Part shown: positions 60,543 through 64,000 of the stretch, piece after piece
Numbering within the stretch: the stretch's first letter is position 1
Layout of the letters: the number at the start of each line of letters is the position of its first letter
Assembly (NCBI RefSeq): GCF_965201005.1
Contig: NZ_OZ241747.1
Location: 1,612,001 to 1,676,000 of the forward strand
Origin: Mucilaginibacter_A sp965201005
Lineage (GTDB): Bacteria; Bacteroidota; Bacteroidia; Sphingobacteriales; Sphingobacteriaceae
Direction of reading: 5' to 3'
Length of the DNA stretch: 64,000 nt
The notes under the pieces: model-generated
Told to the model about the DNA's origin: nothing
The model's database searches: none
What the model saw: the letters and a program-made list of their open reading frames with translations, nothing else
Translations under genes and position numbers: made by a program

Positions 60543-61633
60543 TGGCCATCCTGTTTTGTTACCTGATTTTTTTTTTCCTGATCCTGCGTTTCTGCGTTAC
60601 GCTTTTCAATTTTATTTCCAACCCAAAAATCACTAAAGTTTCGCATCAATACCATGATCTGGTTTCGGTTTTGATCCCGGCGCGCGATGAAGAAAAAAAT
60701 ATTTTAACGCTGCTGCAATCACTTAAAAATCAGGATTATAAAAATATTGAAGTGCTTATTTTAGATGATCACTCCAGCGACGGTACTTATAATATCTGTA
60801 GCGGTTTTGCTTCCGAAAACACTTCTTTCAGCGTTATAAAAGGGAAACAACTGCCGTCGGGCTGGCTGGGCAAAAACTTTGCCTGTCATCAGCTGGCGCA
60901 GCAGGCAAAAGGCAAATATCTTTTGTTTTTAGATGCCGATGAAGAAGTTTACAAAGGCTTGATAAACAGTGCCATATATCGTACAAAAACGCGCCGCTTA
61001 TCGTTGCTCAGTTTGTTTACCGACCAGGTAATGGTCAGTTTTGGCGAAAAATCAGTAGTTCCGCTGATGCACTTTATTTTGCTCAATTTGCTGCCGCTGC
61101 GCCTGATTTATCTTTCCGAAAATCCGGCTTTTGCGGCTGCCAGCGGACAGTTTATGTTTTTTGATGCCGAGAAGTATCATCAGCACCAGTGGCACGAAAA
61201 GGTTAAAGATCAGGTAGTTGAAGATGTGGAAATTATGAAATGCGTAAAACAGCAAAAACTGAAAGGCGAAGGTTTGCTGGCCAACGGTTTGATCCGGTGC
61301 CGCATGTACAATAATTATCAGGAAGCCATTTACGGTTTCAGTAAAAACTTTCTGGCACCGTTTAATTACAGCGTTTTAACATTTTTATTGTATTTGATTT
61401 TTATCATCTGCGGGCCGATATTAATTGCGCTGGTTTTACCTTTGCAACTACTGATGATGATGGTTTCGTTAATTGTGCTTACCCGGATCATGATTTCGCT
61501 GTCATCCGGCCAAAACGCATTTTATAACGTACTTTTGCACCCTTTGCAAATGTTCAATTTAGTAATTGTGGCGTATTTGTCCGTCAGGAAACACCTCACC
61601 AAAACCGTAACCTGGAAAGGGAGAAAAGTTTGA
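60542..61633 (+). CDS. Family-2 glycosyltransferase, carotenoid glycosylation candidate
   Basis: 363 residues. GT2 pattern: SVLIPARDEEKNILTLLQSL, VLILDDHSSDG and LFLDADEEVYK (DxD) with later QVVEDVEIMKCVKQ. Membrane segments at the N-terminus and the C-terminus (SVLTFLLYLIFIICGPILIA, MMMVSLIVLTRI) anchor it. Such membrane GT2 proteins act as hydroxy-carotenoid glucosyltransferases (CruC type). Its position before CruF supports that role; substrate not shown. Confidence 0.8.
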   Translation: MAILFCYLIFFFLILRFCVTLFNFISNPKITKVSHQYHDLVSVLIPARDEEKNILTLLQSLKNQDYKNIEVLILDDHSSDGTYNICSGFASENTSFSVIKGKQLPSGWLGKNFACHQLAQQAKGKYLLFLDADEEVYKGLINSAIYRTKTRRLSLLSLFTDQVMVSFGEKSVVPLMHFILLNLLPLRLIYLSENPAFAAASGQFMFFDAEKYHQHQWHEKVKDQVVEDVEIMKCVKQQKLKGEGLLANGLIRCRMYNNYQEAIYGFSKNFLAPFNYSVLTFLLYLIFIICGPILIALVLPLQLLMMMVSLIVLTRIMISLSSGQNAFYNVLLHPLQMFNLVIVAYLSVRKHLTKTVTWKGRKV

Positions 61634-62262
61634 AATTCAGCAAAACCAATATTTCCATTATCCTGGTCATCATCTTCCATTTAGTTGGTTTAACGGGTTT
61701 TTTAATACCTTTTTTACAGCCTCTTTTTTTGCAGATTGTGCCTGCCCATTTGCTGCTGATGCTGTTTTTACTATTCATAAATCATCATGGCCGGATTTTA
61801 AAGTTGATACTTTTCTTTCTGATCATCAGTATTTTAGGGTTTTCTGCGGAATGGGTTGGCGTGCACAAGCAATGGCTTTTCGGGCACTATATTTATGATA
61901 CAACGCTGGGTTTTAAGTTGAGTGAAATCCCGCTGATGATTGGCGTAAACTGGTTTTTATTAGTTTATTCAGTTAGTGTGCTCACCCAAAAACTACCGGT
62001 AAAAACAGCATGGCTTAAAATAATTTCGGGCGCAGGCATCCTGGTTTTGCTTGATCTGCTGATCGAGCCGGTTGCCATTCATTTCCATTACTGGCATTGG
62101 TTTGGCACCGGCATCCCGCTTAAAAATTATATCTGCTGGTTTTTGCTGAGTGCTGTTTTTGTCTATTTCTTTCGGGTTTTTAATTTCAGGACGCAAAACT
62201 GGGTTGCACCAACGCTGCTGATCGTTCAGTTTATATTTTTTATGGTTTTGAATTTTGCCTGA
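61630..62262 (+). CDS. cruF: CruF-like carotenoid hydratase (DUF422)
   Basis: 210 residues, seven or so membrane segments. The TTG start at 61630 overlaps the glycosyltransferase stop (TTGA). Conserved blocks AEWVGVHKQWLFGHYIYDTT, EIPLMIGVNWFLLVYSV, LLIEPVAIHFHYWHW and GIPLKNYICWFLLS are those of carotenoid 1,2-hydratases of the CruF/DUF422 family, which add water to the psi end of a carotene. The intact family blocks make the assignment strong; the exact substrate is inferred. Confidence 0.83.
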   Translation: MKFSKTNISIILVIIFHLVGLTGFLIPFLQPLFLQIVPAHLLLMLFLLFINHHGRILKLILFFLIISILGFSAEWVGVHKQWLFGHYIYDTTLGFKLSEIPLMIGVNWFLLVYSVSVLTQKLPVKTAWLKIISGAGILVLLDLLIEPVAIHFHYWHWFGTGIPLKNYICWFLLSAVFVYFFRVFNFRTQNWVAPTLLIVQFIFFMVLNFA

Positions 62263-62294
62263 TAATTAAAGAACTTAAATCCGGCATTTAACGT

Positions 62295-62302
62295 TAAATT
62301 TG
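62295..62302 (+). promoter_or_regulatory. TAnnTTTG -7 box directly before ispH
   Basis: TAAATTTG with only four bases before the ATG at 62307, which would give a leaderless ispH transcript inside the carotenoid cluster. Confidence 0.45.
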
Positions 62303-62306
62303 CGAT

Positions 62307-63158
62307 ATGGGAAACTACCAGTTGCAGGTAACAATAGATCAGGATTCCGGCTTTTGTTTTGGCGTTGTTTATGCCATTGACATGGCAGAAGAAATTTTAG
62401 CCGAGGATGGTTATTTGTATTGTTTGGGCGATATTGTGCACAATGATGAAGAAGTGGAACGCTTGAAAAAGAAGGGTTTACGTATCATTTCCCACCAGGA
62501 TTTGCCAAACCTGCAACACGAAAAAGTGCTGATCCGTGCCCATGGCGAAGCACCGGAAACTTACAAAGTTGCCCTTCAAAACAATATTAATTTAATTGAT
62601 GCTTCCTGCCCAGTGGTTTTAAAACTGCAAAACCGCATCAAAACTTCCCATGATCAGGACGAAAAAATATTGATTTTTGGTAAACATGGTCACGCCGAAG
62701 TAATTGGTTTACAAGGGCAAACAAACGATGAAGCTTTGGTTTTCCAGGATCTGAAAGAGCTTGACGGGCTAGAACTTCCGCAGAAATTCACGTTGTACAG
62801 CCAGACTACCAAAAGCATGGAAAAGTTTTATCACATAAAAGATGAACTAATTAACCGCGGCCATGAAGTAATTGCCAATGATACGATTTGCAGACAGGTT
62901 TCCAACCGGGATAAAGATTTGCCGGAATTTGTGAGGCAGTTCAACAAAATCATTTTTGTATCGGGTAAAAAATCCTCTAACGGAAAGGTTTTATATGAAG
63001 TTTGCCGGAAATATAACCCTAACACTTACTTTATTTCCGCTTCGGACGAGCTGGAAATTTCCATGTTTTCCCAGTACGATACAATTGGTATCTGCGGTGC
63101 AACTTCTACGCCAATGTGGCTGATGAAAGAGGTAAAAGGCGTTTTAGAAACCTATTAA
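62307..63158 (+). CDS. ispH: 4-hydroxy-3-methylbut-2-enyl diphosphate reductase
   Basis: 283 residues. The three Cys ligands of the [4Fe-4S] cluster are seen in DSGFCFGVVYAIDMAEE, LIDASCPVVLKLQ and IGICGATSTPMWLM. Other landmarks: IFGKHGHAEVIGLQGQT, NDTICRQVSNRDKDLP and FVSGKKSSNGKVLYEVC. Final step of the MEP isoprenoid pathway, feeding carotenoid synthesis. The CrtW gene starts five bases after the stop. Confidence 0.93.
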   Translation: MGNYQLQVTIDQDSGFCFGVVYAIDMAEEILAEDGYLYCLGDIVHNDEEVERLKKKGLRIISHQDLPNLQHEKVLIRAHGEAPETYKVALQNNINLIDASCPVVLKLQNRIKTSHDQDEKILIFGKHGHAEVIGLQGQTNDEALVFQDLKELDGLELPQKFTLYSQTTKSMEKFYHIKDELINRGHEVIANDTICRQVSNRDKDLPEFVRQFNKIIFVSGKKSSNGKVLYEVCRKYNPNTYFISASDELEISMFSQYDTIGICGATSTPMWLMKEVKGVLETY

Positions 63159-63162
63159 AATT

Positions 63163-63861
63163 ATGGCTACCGATATAAACATCAAAAAATATACAGCTTC
63201 CGGACTTGGTTTGTTGTTTGCAAGTTTAGTTATTTTTACCTGGATTGCATCCATCATTTTGCTGATGCGCTGGCATTTTAGCTTTTCCAATCCGTTACTA
63301 TATGTGATGATTTTGGTACAGATGCATTTGTACACAGGTTTGTTTATTACGGCACACGATGCCATGCACGGCACTGTTTCCCCAAATCAAACCGTTAATA
63401 AAGTTGTAGGGCAAATCTGCACATTTTTTTACGCTGCGTTTTGGTATCCGAAATTATATACCAAACATCATTTGCACCACAGCCATGTGCATACCGAGCA
63501 TGATCCGGATTACCACAATGGCAGTTTTTCGAGTTGGTTTCTTCGTTTTTTCCGCAATTACTATAGTATCTGGCAAGTTGTTTTTATGGCGGTTTTGTTC
63601 AACGTTTTAAAAATCTGGATTCCGCAGCCGAACCTGATTTTATTTTGGGTTTTGCCCTCGCTGATGAGTACTTTACAACTTTTTTATTTCGGTACGTATT
63701 TGCCGCACAAAGGCGAACACGATAACCATCATCATTCTACCTCACAGAAAAAAAACCATTTCGTTGCTTTTTTTACCTGCTATTTTTTCGGTTATCATTA
63801 TGAACACCATGATTCTCCTGGAACACCGTGGTGGTTGTTGTGGAAGGTGAAAGGTGTTTGA
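63163..63861 (+). CDS. crtW: CrtW-type beta-carotene ketolase
   Basis: 232 residues with four membrane segments and the histidine clusters HDAMHG, HHLHHSHVH and HYEHHDSPGTPWW, which bind the diiron centre. YFGTYLPHKGEHDNHHH is the ketolase signature that separates CrtW from fatty-acid desaturases. Introduces 4-keto groups into beta-rings. With CruF, a GT2 enzyme and acyltransferases it suggests a keto, 1'-hydroxy, glycosylated and acylated monocyclic carotenoid. Confidence 0.88.
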   Translation: MATDINIKKYTASGLGLLFASLVIFTWIASIILLMRWHFSFSNPLLYVMILVQMHLYTGLFITAHDAMHGTVSPNQTVNKVVGQICTFFYAAFWYPKLYTKHHLHHSHVHTEHDPDYHNGSFSSWFLRFFRNYYSIWQVVFMAVLFNVLKIWIPQPNLILFWVLPSLMSTLQLFYFGTYLPHKGEHDNHHHSTSQKKNHFVAFFTCYFFGYHYEHHDSPGTPWWLLWKVKGV

Positions 63862-64000
63862 GGGTTTACTATATTTCTCTTTTTTAAACTTATCTCTTCT
63901 ATCCGGTCAAAATTTAAATCTGTTTAAGTTTATTCAGTATGTTTCTGATGCTTCTTTTATCACCTAAAAATTGGTAAGCAATTGATTTATAAAGCTGAAT
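63862..64000. other. Intergenic end of window
   Basis: No gene. Contains ATGCTTCTTTTATCACC at about 63949 followed by TAAAAATTGG, the usual extended form of the 14-bp motif. Confidence 0.5.

Overview
The window comes from a Bacteroidota chromosome, most likely a Sphingobacteriaceae relative (Mucilaginibacter/Pedobacter type). Evidence: DUF5686, DUF6588, DUF6515 and DUF4468 proteins; TAnnTTTG-type promoter boxes in place of sigma70 elements; few Shine-Dalgarno sequences; and a carotenoid ketolase/hydratase/glycosyltransferase cluster. The genus is an inference from gene content.

Layout. 1-12.4 kb is ordinary chromosome: a DUF6588 protein, an RluA-type pseudouridine synthase, a class IV aminotransferase, thioredoxin, small lipoproteins, signal peptidase I, a large zinc metalloprotease, a DUF6515 protein, an SDR, two decayed IS5-type insertion sequences and a broken Crp/Fnr gene. 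12.5-43.0 kb is one array of 37 direct repeats, nearly all about 195 bp. Each repeat is bounded by an NNNNAAC...GTTNNNN pair and an inner inverted arm pair, and the repeats separate small AT-rich cassettes that are all read on the minus strand. 43.25-44.7 kb holds a tyrosine recombinase gene overlapping a short ssb gene. 44.7-45.6 kb has two large palindromic repeats. 45.7-64 kb is chromosome again: PyrR-like PRTase, RlmD, a DUF4468 protein, a pheS/lipoprotein/TetR operon, two DUF5686 outer-membrane paralogues, TrhO, a HAD phosphatase, and an operon of hydrolase, two acyltransferases, a glycosyltransferase, CruF, IspH and CrtW for a glycosylated, probably acylated keto-carotenoid.

The central system is the array. 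It has the architecture of a chromosomal integron. Each cassette is one or two ORFs, or none, followed directly by an attC-like site. In nearly every cassette the first 7-10 bases are the exact complement of the bases at the start of its own attC, as expected of circular cassettes cut at G/TT. Four sites have different arm sequences that still pair, so structure rather than sequence is conserved. The adjacent recombinase has all catalytic residues but lacks the extra segment typical of IntI, carries a Bacteroidota-type N-terminal domain, and points the same way as the cassettes. Its start overlaps the end of an ssb gene with no acidic tail, which is notable because attC recombination uses folded single strands. 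A palindrome plus a direct repeat between the recombinase and the first cassette is a candidate attI.

Cassette cargo: two PIN toxin-antitoxin pairs, a VOC protein with a WYL regulator, SDRs (one with an AraC regulator), an alpha/beta hydrolase, a cholesterol-dependent-cytolysin-like lipoprotein, an HNH nuclease, a DEDD exonuclease, a Holliday-junction-resolvase-like protein, many small membrane or lipoproteins of unknown function, and five ORF-less cassettes. A 14-bp motif pair (RRTAAAAGAAGYAT and RRTAAAAACAGYAT) is scattered through the whole window on both strands and also sits inside nearly every attC.
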